Assembly (NCBI RefSeq): GCF_023920225.1
Contig: NZ_CP092587.1
Coordinates: forward strand, 2,852,001-2,916,000
DNA length: 64,000 bases
From: Vibrio gazogenes
GTDB taxonomy: Bacteria > Pseudomonadota > Gammaproteobacteria > Enterobacterales > Vibrionaceae
Reading direction: 5' to 3'
Shown here piece by piece: positions 36,349 to 44,754 of this stretch. Each line of letters begins with the position of its first letter. Position 1 is the first letter of the stretch. The notes beneath the pieces are model-generated. The model was not told the DNA's origin. It made no database searches and worked only from the letters and a program-made list of their open reading frames with translations. The position numbers and the translations under genes are program-made.

Positions 36349-36499
36349 GCTCTGACCAAGCGTTGTTTCAGATAAAAAGTATAAAGCCAGTTTTTCCAGT
36401 GTCATCTTTAGCATGTTTCTCTGCAATCACCCTTCATTCTCTATCATAAAATAACACATGTTCAGTGTACCTTAACGCTTAAATAAATAAGGGCATCAT
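36349..36499 (+). promoter_or_regulatory. Cold-shock 5' leader, copy 2 (duplicated)
   Basis: It repeats the cspA leader block by block: GCTCTGACCAAG, GTTGTTTCAGATAAAAAGTATAAAG (in two parts), TTAGCATGTTTCTCTG, CTTCATTCTCTATC, GTTCAGTGTACCTTAA, AAGGGC and ATGTCTAAT. Similarity ends a few codons into the next ORF, so a leader duplication has been joined to a different coding sequence. Confidence 0.75.
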
Positions 36500-36646
36500 A
36501 TGTCTAATAAAAATACCAATTCGATAAATATTTCTGATAAAAAAATTAAAACAAAGAAAATTTCACATAATAAGAATTCAGTAAACAACCTACTTCAAAG
36601 AATAGCAGGTGGTCAAAGCGGTGTAGTTTTAGAGGTGTTATTTTGA
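36500..36646 (+). CDS. Small basic protein (48 aa) behind duplicated cold-shock leader
   Basis: ATG at 36500 has an AAGGGC ribosome-binding site in the duplicated leader. The product starts MSN like CspA but then is Lys/Asn/Ser-rich (NTNSINISDKKIKTKKIS...) and ends RIAGGQSGVVLEVLF. It lacks RNP motifs, so it is not a cold-shock protein. It may be a new small cold-inducible peptide or a decayed copy. A further 35-codon frame follows at 36653-36760 (MAERKFGLSLKKK...), of doubtful status. Confidence 0.45.
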   Translation: MSNKNTNSINISDKKIKTKKISHNKNSVNNLLQRIAGGQSGVVLEVLF

Positions 36647-36837
36647 ATAATAATGGCAGAAAGAAAATTTGGTTTAAGCTTAAAAAAGAAAGATCAAACA
36701 ATGAAAATCAAGTCAATGACTGATGTTTGCTTTGAATATAAAGCTCATTGTACAAACTAGAAAAAATAAGCTCACACCATGGGTTTTAAAAGGCTGAATT
36801 ATCAGTCTCTCTTTCGTTGTTCTGATAGACTTTAGAA

Positions 36838-36905
36838 CATCAATATTAAAGAAGGCAGCGTATCGATGAGATCGCTGCCTTTTTAGTGTGCGACTTTAAT
36901 ATGCT
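36838..36905. repeat. Short hairpin repeat R1
   Basis: AACATCAATATTAAAGAAGGCAGCG (in two parts), then TATCGATGAGA, CGCTGCC and TTTTTAGTGTGCGACTTTAATA. AGGCAGCG and CGCTGCCT form an 8-bp stem followed by five T, so on the plus strand it could terminate transcription. Related copies are R2 (39575-39660) and R3 (about 41636-41703). Confidence 0.7.
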
Positions 36906-37098
36906 TCGACAATTGTTGTCGTATGATTTTGGTGAGGTTGGAAAATAAAGTCTCATACTGGGAAAGTCCCAAGTTTCGTTAAGCCAGTTCTGGCATTCCT
37001 CCTCAGAATTTTCGCCTTCGGTTATTGAAATACTTAAGCTAAATGTAAATCCGTCAACAATTCTTCCGACACCGTTAAAGTGAGTAATGGCATCGAGA

Positions 37099-37629
37099 TT
37101 ACCCCTGTGTTTTTCCGAAACCATGCCAGTAAATAGGCCATCCATCTTTCACGCCATAATTGTTAACAAGTGACGCAATAAGAACTAGAAGAACACTACC
37201 AACAAGCACGGGTGTAAATAAGAATGAAAGACCCACAACAGATTTTCCTGCAAGAATAATTACGATTGGATTTGCGCCAGCCGGTGGGTGTACCGCACGT
37301 AAAAACTGCATTGCCATTATTGCCACGCCTACCGCAACCGACATAACGATGTAGGAATCACCCAAACCATATAAGGCAGCCAGGCCGACAGAAGCTGTTA
37401 TAAGATGTCCACCGATCACGTTACGAGGTTGAGCAAGCGGCGATGTCGGGGCAGCGAACAAAATTACGCATGTGGCACCAAATGGAGCCATTAACCAAGG
37501 AACACCTGAGTATTGACCTAGTAGACACAAACATAGAATGCCGAGAGTTCCTCCAACAAGACCTTTAGAAAGCTGGAGAAGAGATGGACGTGGAGGTAAC
37601 GAACCGCCACCTTTTAGTTTATTCATCAT
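37099..37629 (-). CDS. HPP family membrane protein, 176 aa
   Basis: The family motif RAVHPPAGANPIVIILAG is present, with five hydrophobic segments (LVGGTLGILCLCLLG, WLMAPFGATCVILFAAP, ITASVGLAALYGLG, IVMSVAVGVAIMAMQFL, FLFTPVLVGSVLLVLIASL). Some HPP proteins of cyanobacteria and plants transport nitrite, but bacterial members are mostly uncharacterised. It is divergent from a TetR gene with two identical palindromes between them, so TetR probably represses it. Confidence 0.88.
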   Translation of the reverse strand: MMNKLKGGGSLPPRPSLLQLSKGLVGGTLGILCLCLLGQYSGVPWLMAPFGATCVILFAAPTSPLAQPRNVIGGHLITASVGLAALYGLGDSYIVMSVAVGVAIMAMQFLRAVHPPAGANPIVIILAGKSVVGLSFLFTPVLVGSVLLVLIASLVNNYGVKDGWPIYWHGFGKTQG

Positions 37630-37677
37630 AAATTCCTTAAAATAAAGATCTCAATGGAAAATGTGTTACATTGGTTT

Positions 37678-37720
37678 GGTACAGATCTGTACCAACGAGT
37701 TAAAATGATACAGATCTGTA
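37678..37720. promoter_or_regulatory. Two palindromic TetR operators between HPP and tetR genes
   Basis: GGTACAGATCTGTACC (37678-37693) and TACAGATCTGTA (37709-37720) share the perfect palindromic core TACAGATCTGTA, centred about 29 bp apart in the 134-bp divergent region. Spacing and symmetry fit dimeric TetR binding. Confidence 0.8.
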
Positions 37721-37763
37721 CACTCAATACAACCAATTTATTTACTATTTGGAAAATTATTTT

Positions 37764-38324
37764 ATGAGCACCAAAGATCACATCCTCGATACCGCTGAGT
37801 CATTGTTTAATAAGAATGGTTATACTGCCGTTGGAGTAGACCTGATTCGAGATACCGCAGGCGTATCAAAAACATCCATGTACCGGCACTTCGGTTCGAA
37901 AAACAAACTTATCGTCGCGGTACTTACTCGAAGACATCTAAGGTTCGAAGAGAAACTTGGTGGAGTCATTACCCCCAACATGAACATTGAGGAAAAACTG
38001 GAGGCTTTAATCGATTGGCATTTTAAGTGGTTCGGAACCACTGATTTTCACGGATGCATGTTTATGCATGCCATGTCTGAATTTAAAGAGTCAGACGATT
38101 CGATAGCCAATTCAGCACTAATGCATAAAAAATGGCTCAAAGGGCTGATCAAAGAAATAATATCCAGTAACCCAGAATTGAATGAGAAGCAAATTGAGTC
38201 TAAATCTGAAGCGATCATGACGTTTGTAGAAGGCATGATTATGCGTGCCGAATCTAGCGACATAACCGAATTTAGGCTGATTTATAGAATAGCGATACAA
38301 ACGCTATCCAAAACGAATTTTTAA
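37764..38324 (+). CDS. TetR family transcriptional regulator, 186 aa
   Basis: The N-terminal HTH is standard (ILDTAESLFNKNGYTAVGV, VSKTSMYRHFGSKNKL). The C-terminal ligand domain is helical (WHFKWFGTTDFHGCMFMHA), similar to repressors of small organic inducers. The frame opens at a TTG at 37749, but the ATG at 37764 is the better start. It faces the HPP gene across two operators and is followed by a decayed VOC gene 15 bp downstream. Confidence 0.9.
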   Translation: MSTKDHILDTAESLFNKNGYTAVGVDLIRDTAGVSKTSMYRHFGSKNKLIVAVLTRRHLRFEEKLGGVITPNMNIEEKLEALIDWHFKWFGTTDFHGCMFMHAMSEFKESDDSIANSALMHKKWLKGLIKEIISSNPELNEKQIESKSEAIMTFVEGMIMRAESSDITEFRLIYRIAIQTLSKTNF

Positions 38325-38338
38325 AAAGGAGGACAACA

Positions 38339-38480
38339 ATGTCATTGACGAGTGGAACACATCATATTGGCTGAGCAGTTTCAAAACTTGAAGAAAGCGC
38401 TGAATTTTTACCAAACTATTAGAATGGAAAGAAGTTAAGCGTCGTGAAGACTATCCCGCAATTTCAATCAGGCATAATTA
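38339..38480 (+). pseudogene. Decayed VOC/glyoxalase-family gene fragment
   Basis: From the ATG at 38339 (with AAGGAGG upstream) the frame reads MSLTSGTHHIG, a stop, then AVSKLEESAEF. A shift of frame then gives FTKLLEWKEVKRREDYPAI. These are the usual first 45 residues of VOC-superfamily proteins, broken by one stop codon and one frameshift and then lost. It was presumably co-transcribed with tetR. Confidence 0.7.
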
Positions 38481-38531
38481 AATCTCCGTGGGTATCATTT
38501 CTGTGATTTCTAAGTTGGAGTGTCAAAGACA

Positions 38532-39395
38532 ATGAGCGTGATGAAACGTCATGAACGACAGATAAAGAAAGTGTGCGATTTTATAGATGGTAACCTAGAT
38601 GACGAGTTTTCGCTTGAGCAGCTAAGTGCTGTAGCAGCCAGTTCAAAGTACCACTTTCACCGTATCTTTAAGTCGTTTATGGGGATCAGTGCGATGCAAT
38701 ATGTGTTGCTGGCACGAATGAAACGCGCTTCTTTCAGGTTAGCGTTCGAGTCAGAGTACAGTGTTACTGATATCGCTTTTGAAGCCCGCTTCGAAAGCCT
38801 AGAAGCCTTTTCCCGTGCTTTTTCTAGGATATTTGGACAATCACCTTCCCAATTTAGAAATCAGCCTGAGTGGCGCTCTTGGCACTCAAAGTATGAATAT
38901 CGTCCACCGATAACAGGAGAAAGTGTAATGGATGTTCAAATCGTAGATTTCGAAAAAAGAAAAGTGGCATTGATTGAACATAAAGGTAGCCCGCGACTGA
39001 TATACGAGACGGTAGCCAAGTTCATAAATTGGAGAAAATCAACAGGTTTGTCTCCAATCAAAACCAGCGAAACATTTGGAATTCCTCACTCTGACCCAAG
39101 CGATACGCCAGATGATGAGTTCCAGTTTGATGTCTGTGGCTCACACGAAGGAGAGGTTCCAGCAAACGCCTATGGTGTTAAAACTGGAATAATACCAAGT
39201 GGCAAGTGCGCCATGGCGATCCATAAGGGAAGCCATGACAGTATTGGCAACACCGTGTATCACTTGTATCAAAAATGGCTGCCAGATAGCGGCGAAGAAT
39301 TGAGAGACTTCCCTTGTTTCTTCCGTTACTTAAATTTTATTCATGAAGTAGAAGAATGTGAGTTGTTAACGGAGATCTATCTACCGATTAAATAG
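38532..39395 (+). CDS. AraC-family regulator with GyrI-like effector domain, about 287 aa
   Basis: Residues 1-100 are an AraC DNA-binding domain at the N-terminus (LEQLSAVAASSKYHFHRIFKSFMG and VTDIAFEARFESLEAFSRAFSRIFG), and the rest is a GyrI/SOUL-like small-molecule-binding domain (DVQIVDFEKRKVALIEHKG..., FPCFFRYLNFIHEVEE). This layout is that of Rob/SoxS-related multidrug or redox sensors. The frame opens with GTG at 38520, but ATG at 38532 fits better with GGAG at 38516. A GCGGTGGT/ACCACCGC stem (39409-39446) follows. Confidence 0.87.
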   Translation: MSVMKRHERQIKKVCDFIDGNLDDEFSLEQLSAVAASSKYHFHRIFKSFMGISAMQYVLLARMKRASFRLAFESEYSVTDIAFEARFESLEAFSRAFSRIFGQSPSQFRNQPEWRSWHSKYEYRPPITGESVMDVQIVDFEKRKVALIEHKGSPRLIYETVAKFINWRKSTGLSPIKTSETFGIPHSDPSDTPDDEFQFDVCGSHEGEVPANAYGVKTGIIPSGKCAMAIHKGSHDSIGNTVYHLYQKWLPDSGEELRDFPCFFRYLNFIHEVEECELLTEIYLPIK

Positions 39396-39574
39396 TAAGC
39401 AGATATGAGCGGTGGTCAGCATATTGATACAAAAACAAACCACCGCCGATTTGTTACGCGTTGCTTGGTTTTGGGAATAAATAAGCATCGTCATTCCGCT
39501 GCTTAACATAACCATAAGTATTGAAAACCAGTCGTGAAAGTTATCAGCCCAAAATTTCGCCGGAACACAATGGG

Positions 39575-39660
39575 GCATCAACATTGAAGAAAAGGCAGCG
39601 TATCGATGAGAGCGCAGCCTTTTTAGTATGATACTTTAACACTCAATATGAGACTTTACT
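39575..39660. repeat. Short hairpin repeat R2
   Basis: Copy of R1: ATCAACATTGAAG, AGGCAGCGTATCGATGAGA, then GCAGCCTTTTTAGTATGA and TACTTTAACACTCAATATGAG. It extends about 15 bp further in common with R3 than with R1. The 39661-39840 stretch after it shows no supported gene. Confidence 0.7.
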
Positions 39661-39840
39661 CTTATCACACATTTCTTTGAGCCAACGTCTATACCGAGTC
39701 TCCGACGCCGCATATTTATTTTTTGCCATAAAAAACCGCTATCCCATGCAGATAAAACAAGCATAAGGACAACGGTTTGAGTATGCAACTCTATTACTTA
39801 TCTTCTGTGAAGATCTATATCAGCGTTTCACTTCTATGAA

Positions 39841-40196
39841 TCAACAGGATTTTTCTGAAAGTCTATCAAATCTGTACGTTTTACCGATTTTATTGATTTG
39901 TTTTGGATCTAGAACAAATTGCTCATCGTTATAACGACAATAAACGACCCAATGCCAAGTGTACTCGAACTCACGATAGTTGATCGCTAAAATAGCCAAA
40001 TCGGGAAGTGAATTCATACTCTTGAACTTTCTACGGCGACCACTATTTCAAGATTAAATACAGCGTCTAATTTCCTTAAATCAGACGCTGTTGTATAGAA
40101 AACGTCATCATTTCCAAGAGTTAAAACATCGAATGCAATTTCCTTAACTGTTTGGTATTTTGTACTCGCCAATATTGCGATACATGCATCACCCAC
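39841..40196 (-). pseudogene. C39-like cysteine peptidase, split in two frames
   Basis: Two short frames overlap by ATGA. The first (40196-40014, GTG start) reads MGDACIAILASTKYQTVKE..., and the second (40017-39841) reads MNSLPDLAILAINYREFEY..., then WHWVVYCRYNDEQFVLDPKQ. Joined, they resemble the roughly 120-residue C39/papain-like fold with Cys (GDAC), His (HWVV) and Asp (LDP) in order. Either a one-base frameshift broke one gene or two coupled peptides are made. The first frame starts next to the RES gene's stop codon, so they formed one operon. Confidence 0.5.
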
Positions 40197-40199
40197 TTG

Positions 40200-41411
40200 C
40201 TAATCCAATTCTTCTGTTGAAGCTGTCATTTTTACCACTTTATAAAACTTAACCCCCAAATCTCGGTCTAATTCAACATGATAATCTTTATTGACTTCAT
40301 CACAGTTTTCATCCTTTGATATATCACCAAATAAAACATAATTTAAACCTCCATCTCGCTGTGATGACCCGAATATGATGCCATGAAAGAACCCATTCTT
40401 ATAATTGCGAATAGTTTCCGCAAACATCTGGGTCTCTATATAACTTATATCGGTTGCCCTGAATGGTCTAGAAATCAGTTCATGGATAGACCCCAATAGA
40501 TATCTGTTTTGAAAGGATTTGTCATTTATTGGATCATCAAGAATATTAGCGTCTTTGGGGAGCATTTTATCCAGAAGGGTAAAATCAAAAAAGTTGAGGT
40601 CTTTGGTGCTCACGAATTCCCCGATTGCAATGGTGTCATTAACATAGGGACGAAGCTCTGCTATCGCTGTTTGAGGATCACTTGCAGTATACATAAAGGA
40701 TATTCCTGAAGGACTCATTCGATTGTTTGCAGCAAGAAAGTCTGGCGGTGCACCAAGTTCTACCTCTGGATTTGAAGAGATAGCTCTTTTGTGAGAATCA
40801 TCCTTGGCTAGACGTCCCCGATAGAAAATATTTCCTTTTTTTATTGTTTTCAACGCTGAGTTGAATTCTTCATTTTTCTCCACAGAATACATACATGCTC
40901 CAATCAAATCTTCATAAAATCGAGAGGCACCTGTATGGGTGAAACGGCGGATATGCTTAAGCTCTCTGGAAAAATTATTCCATTGCTCAATGGATTCTTT
41001 TTCGCATTCTTCTTTAAATACATCATCCACAATACTTATATAGCGCCCTTCTAATTGGAAATAAGACCCATTTTCCTGACACAGCAAGTGAGCGAGTTTT
41101 TTGAGTACTTGCTCATTATCATAAGTAAAGCGCTTCAAAACTTGATTAAGCGATATAGCTTCAGACATTTCGTCTTTAATTAGTTTATAATGGTTTTTGA
41201 GTTTACGTGTTAGCGTAAACACGAAATCCTCTAAAAGAATGCCATTGCATTTATCTTTCGAGCATATCAGACAATGTTTTTCAGAAAAAAAATCTCTATT
41301 TCGTGTATTAAAATAGTACGCTTTTTGGTTGCATTCTCCACAGATAACACCAACAGAGTCTCTAATCTCATTCAAATTATGTTCATACATTATATTTCTT
41401 AATCTCTTCAT
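40200..41411 (-). CDS. RES-domain protein with N-terminal zinc-finger/HEPN-RES-type region, 403 aa
   Basis: Residues about 195-370 form a RES domain: FYRGR, RMSPSGISFMYTASDPQTA, AELRPY and a C-terminal DGGLNYVLFG. Its Arg, Tyr/Ser and Glu residues are those used by RES toxins to phosphorolyse NAD+. The N-terminal half carries two CxxC pairs (CGECN, CLICSKDKC) and a helical region as in 'HEPN/RES N-terminal' proteins. It may be a toxin or a phage-triggered NAD-depletion effector. No classic Xre/Xre-like antitoxin is adjacent; the C39-like fragment follows instead. Confidence 0.82.
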   Translation of the reverse strand: MKRLRNIMYEHNLNEIRDSVGVICGECNQKAYYFNTRNRDFFSEKHCLICSKDKCNGILLEDFVFTLTRKLKNHYKLIKDEMSEAISLNQVLKRFTYDNEQVLKKLAHLLCQENGSYFQLEGRYISIVDDVFKEECEKESIEQWNNFSRELKHIRRFTHTGASRFYEDLIGACMYSVEKNEEFNSALKTIKKGNIFYRGRLAKDDSHKRAISSNPEVELGAPPDFLAANNRMSPSGISFMYTASDPQTAIAELRPYVNDTIAIGEFVSTKDLNFFDFTLLDKMLPKDANILDDPINDKSFQNRYLLGSIHELISRPFRATDISYIETQMFAETIRNYKNGFFHGIIFGSSQRDGGLNYVLFGDISKDENCDEVNKDYHVELDRDLGVKFYKVVKMTASTEELD

Positions 41412-41635
41412 GGTGCTACAAATACTCCTATCGTATTAAAATACCATGATATCAAGGTTTTTCCCTTCATCGTCCTAGACAACTTTGGGTCGTCATTGAG
41501 TATCTTAATTAGTTTAATACGAATACTTTTTATATGGAAAAGAGCTTTAGTGAGGTGAATGCTTGGAGGCACATACGTGCTAGATGTTTGGAATCAATCT
41601 GACACGTATATGAACAATTTTATTTGAGCAACGGC

Positions 41636-41703
41636 AGTGTATAGATTATTGATTACCGCCATTTCAGGATGACACTTTAATACTCAGTATGAATCTTTAT
41701 TAA
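41636..41703. repeat. Short hairpin repeat R3 (diverged)
   Basis: CGGCAGTGTATAGATTATTGATTACCGCC followed by ATTTCAGGATGACACTTTAATACTCAGTATGA (read in blocks) parallels R1 and R2. The stem is weaker. It lies about 60 bp left of the recombinase island's left repeat. Confidence 0.55.
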
Positions 41704-41758
41704 ACTAAACTATAAATAAAAAGTTTAAAATAGAGCATAATCAATACTCTTTAAATTG

Positions 41759-41772
41759 ACAAAGTTAGAGTG
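41759..41772. repeat. Left-end motif of the recombinase island (candidate attL)
   Basis: ACAAAGTTAGAGTGATAGC starts here. The 11 bases AAAGTTAGAGT (41761-41771) recur in direct orientation at 56068-56078, where they are followed by ATCGC. The motif lies 38 bp upstream of the first recombinase gene. No other copy was noticed outside the two ends. Confidence 0.5.
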
Positions 41773-41808
41773 ATAGCTAAACTAATAATTAGATAAAAGG
41801 GATTTCAT

Positions 41809-43026
41809 ATGACTAGTCAATATCATTTAATTGCAACCAGCAGCGACCTGAACATCGGGAATGTAAATACTTTTCCAAACGAAGATGGGGAGCTTTCATA
41901 CTCCGTCGATAAAACAAACTCTTATAAAGGGGTAAGCTTGTTGTTTGATCCTGTCGGAAATCCAATTTTTGAAGTTAATGCTTTTATATTAAGTAGGAGA
42001 ATCATTGAAGGGTTAAAGGACACTAAACCCAGCTCGTTTGCCATGTTGTCTTACTTTCGTTTTCTAGATGCAAACAATATTAAGTGGGATGAATCGAATC
42101 ATCATCTGAAACGTTATCCAATTTTCCTTTTCAGAAATAATCTTGAGAACCAGATTGCAAAAGGAAATTATTCACGAGAAACAGCTAAAGCATTCCTGTC
42201 GGTTGTAAGACGCTTTTATATGTTTTGCTACCGTCACGGATACATTTCCGAATTGCCATTCGATATACAAGGTGTGACCAAATATGGACAAAACATTACT
42301 GATTGCTCGATCCGCGGAGGATATAGCGGAACAAAATTAAGACCATTGGATGATCTCGACATTAGCCATGTCAGGAAAAACTGGGAAAACAATGGGCTAT
42401 CTTATGAATTTCGTTTAGCAGTTTCTCTCTCCATTACGACAGGGTTAAGAGCAGTAGAAATATCAGATATCAAAAGAGATCACTTTTGTATACCCAAAGG
42501 CTTTGACGGAAAAACATTAACAGGAATACGTATCGGGCCAAGTAATGACTGTAAGACGAAATATGATTTAAATCGTGAAATATCTATGCCCGTATGGTTG
42601 ATGAAAGCTTTCAACAGTTATCATGAAACAAGTAGGTACAAAAACCGGGCAACACTGTTTTATCAAGCAACAGGTAGCACCAACATTCCCGCATTATTGA
42701 CTAAATCAGGAAATCCATTTAACACACAGATGCTTAATGTCTTGTGGGGTAAGCTACGTAAAGCCATTCGTCAACATGACAACAAACATTTCTCTCATCG
42801 TTTGCATGATTTACGGGCAACTTTTGGTGCCAATAAACTAGAAACATTACTAAATCTTGGTTCGCTGACAACAACTCAAGCACTAGCCCAACTAAAAAGT
42901 GAGATGGGTCATAAAGATCTCGCTACAACCATGAGATACCTGACCTATTGGGAAGGCAATCCTGAAAAAAATATGGTTCCGGAAGTAATGACCAATATAC
43001 TTGATGGTATGACACAGCAGTTATGA
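41809..43026 (+). CDS. Tyrosine recombinase 1 of island (TnpA-like), 405 aa
   Basis: The catalytic set is visible: Arg in SITTGLRAVEISDIKRD, His-x-x-Arg in SHRLHDLRATFGAN, His in EMGHKDLATTMRY, and the nucleophilic Tyr in MRYLTYW. An N-terminal SAM-like core-binding domain precedes it (residues 90-160). It is the likely strand-cleaving integrase. Its stop overlaps the next ATG (ATGA). Four co-oriented genes follow the Tn554/'recombinase in trio' pattern. Confidence 0.9.
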   Translation: MTSQYHLIATSSDLNIGNVNTFPNEDGELSYSVDKTNSYKGVSLLFDPVGNPIFEVNAFILSRRIIEGLKDTKPSSFAMLSYFRFLDANNIKWDESNHHLKRYPIFLFRNNLENQIAKGNYSRETAKAFLSVVRRFYMFCYRHGYISELPFDIQGVTKYGQNITDCSIRGGYSGTKLRPLDDLDISHVRKNWENNGLSYEFRLAVSLSITTGLRAVEISDIKRDHFCIPKGFDGKTLTGIRIGPSNDCKTKYDLNREISMPVWLMKAFNSYHETSRYKNRATLFYQATGSTNIPALLTKSGNPFNTQMLNVLWGKLRKAIRQHDNKHFSHRLHDLRATFGANKLETLLNLGSLTTTQALAQLKSEMGHKDLATTMRYLTYWEGNPEKNMVPEVMTNILDGMTQQL

Positions 43027-44753
43027 AGAAAGATCAAATTAATAACAAAGCATTTAAGCATCGATACCGTTCTATACCGATTAAAGATATGTTAGTTGAT
43101 AATACTGTTGAAAATATAACTCAGTATGAACAAATTTGGAAAAATGGTAGTGGTATCAACCGTAAGATTAACTTCAAAGAGTTAGAAAAGTACGCTTCAT
43201 CTGAGCACATTAAATGGTTGATTACAAGATTTGAATCTTCAGGTTGGTCTGAAGCAAGTAAAGTATCGAACTATGGTTATATTAAAAGAGTATTCACTTG
43301 GAAGTATTCAATTAATGGTTCGAAAGATAATATCTGTTTTTCAACAGATATTTGTTCGGATTTTATTCGCTCAAACTATCTCTCTATGTTAGCTAATGGT
43401 GTTGGTGTAAAAGGCGAACCTATTTCAGGGAAAAGCCTTGGTTCTCTAGCTGCCAAACTTTCTTGTACTTTGACTAAACTGGGGCTTAGAGCGATACCTA
43501 AAGAGAAAAGAAATTTAAACACAAGTAGCGCTAAACTGGATAGTGATAACTACTCAAGTTATGAACTGAAACGTGTTGGGAGAGTGCTTCTTAAAGATCA
43601 TAAGCTATTACTTAATAAATATACCAATGAACCATTAACAGAAAAATCTAAACAAATAACCTTTAATCGATTAATTTATAATGCAATATTCTTAACTATT
43701 TATTATCTCGGTACAGGTCAGATGGAAACCATCAATATGTATATTGATGATAATTTTAGAATAGATAATCTTGGCAATAATCGCATATCCATCATTGGAA
43801 TAAAAGGTAGAAACAATTACAAAGAAAATGAATATTCTTTTATACCAAAAAAAAGTTGTAAGTCGTTCTTCGATTCGCATCTATCTTTTTCTAAAACGCA
43901 CATTAATAGATTAGATTCAAATAAACATTTTTTGTTTAAAAAATTTGATGGTAATAGCCCTTCTTCAAATAATTTATACTACTACGTAAAGTATTTACGT
44001 AGTACATATGAAGAACTTGAAATATTATATAATCAGAACTCAGCATTTTCTCTTAACTGTGAATCCTTAAAATCAACGATAAAAGAACGGATGGAAGTTG
44101 AAAAAGGTCGTCTTCATGCTTCACTAGCTACGAGAAATTCACCTAGTACTTTTGATGCAGCAAAATATAGTAAGACAACTGAAACGGATGCTAAAAGGCA
44201 ACTAGCCATCGGGGTGACTACCCTTCAGTACTTAGGTGAAAATCCATCAGGAGGAACAAAAGTAGCCATTGCACGAACTAAAGAACTAATCGGTGAAGTC
44301 TTAACGCCAGAAGAATTTAATCTTCTTAAAAGGAAAACAGAAAGTCATGTAGAACGGATAGCAAACGGTGGGTTTTGTAAAGGGAATGAATCCCCACAAC
44401 GAAATGAATTTCAAAAAAATATGAATAAAAATGAGCTTCTCAGTGATGATGATAAATCACATATGGGATGTGGATTCGTTGTGAAGTGTTTCTCCTGCAA
44501 AAACTTTGGTGTGGTTGATGATAGTAATGATATCTGGCGTTTACTATCCTTTGAGCAACGACTAAATGAGGCAATGACACTACATAAAGATCTTTCTCAC
44601 TTCATTCAAAACTATGGCGAGATTAAGCTAAATATTGTTGAGTTAAAAAAACGCTTTAAAAAGTCCCACCTTAAAGCAGCAGAAATGAAATTAAAACGAG
44701 AAATCCATCCTCTTTGGGATGAAAACTCTATTGAAGACATTCTAAGGGGATAA
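43023..44753 (+). CDS. Recombinase-like protein 2 of island, probably non-catalytic, 576 aa
   Basis: Length, position and the N-terminal core-binding-like region (WLITRFESSGWSEASKVSNYG) suggest a tyrosine-recombinase relative, and YYLGTGQMETINMYIDD occupies the place of the first catalytic Arg motif but has Gln instead of Arg. I find no HxxR. The C-terminal part has a CGFVVKCFSCKNFG zinc-knuckle-like motif and is Lys-rich. It may be an accessory DNA-bridging subunit for the flanking recombinases. AT-rich codon use matches its neighbours. Confidence 0.75.
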   Translation: MKKDQINNKAFKHRYRSIPIKDMLVDNTVENITQYEQIWKNGSGINRKINFKELEKYASSEHIKWLITRFESSGWSEASKVSNYGYIKRVFTWKYSINGSKDNICFSTDICSDFIRSNYLSMLANGVGVKGEPISGKSLGSLAAKLSCTLTKLGLRAIPKEKRNLNTSSAKLDSDNYSSYELKRVGRVLLKDHKLLLNKYTNEPLTEKSKQITFNRLIYNAIFLTIYYLGTGQMETINMYIDDNFRIDNLGNNRISIIGIKGRNNYKENEYSFIPKKSCKSFFDSHLSFSKTHINRLDSNKHFLFKKFDGNSPSSNNLYYYVKYLRSTYEELEILYNQNSAFSLNCESLKSTIKERMEVEKGRLHASLATRNSPSTFDAAKYSKTTETDAKRQLAIGVTTLQYLGENPSGGTKVAIARTKELIGEVLTPEEFNLLKRKTESHVERIANGGFCKGNESPQRNEFQKNMNKNELLSDDDKSHMGCGFVVKCFSCKNFGVVDDSNDIWRLLSFEQRLNEAMTLHKDLSHFIQNYGEIKLNIVELKKRFKKSHLKAAEMKLKREIHPLWDENSIEDILRG

Positions 44754-44754
44754 T

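Noticed and set aside
36846..37145. 99-codon minus-strand frame overlapping the 3' end of the HPP gene
   Set aside because: Its start lies inside the HPP coding region in another frame and its end is made from hairpin repeat R1. No ribosome-binding site or family was seen.
39396..39840. Transposase remnant between repeat R2 and the C39-like frames
   Set aside because: Short readings in several frames look vaguely transposase-like, but none extends far enough to name a family.
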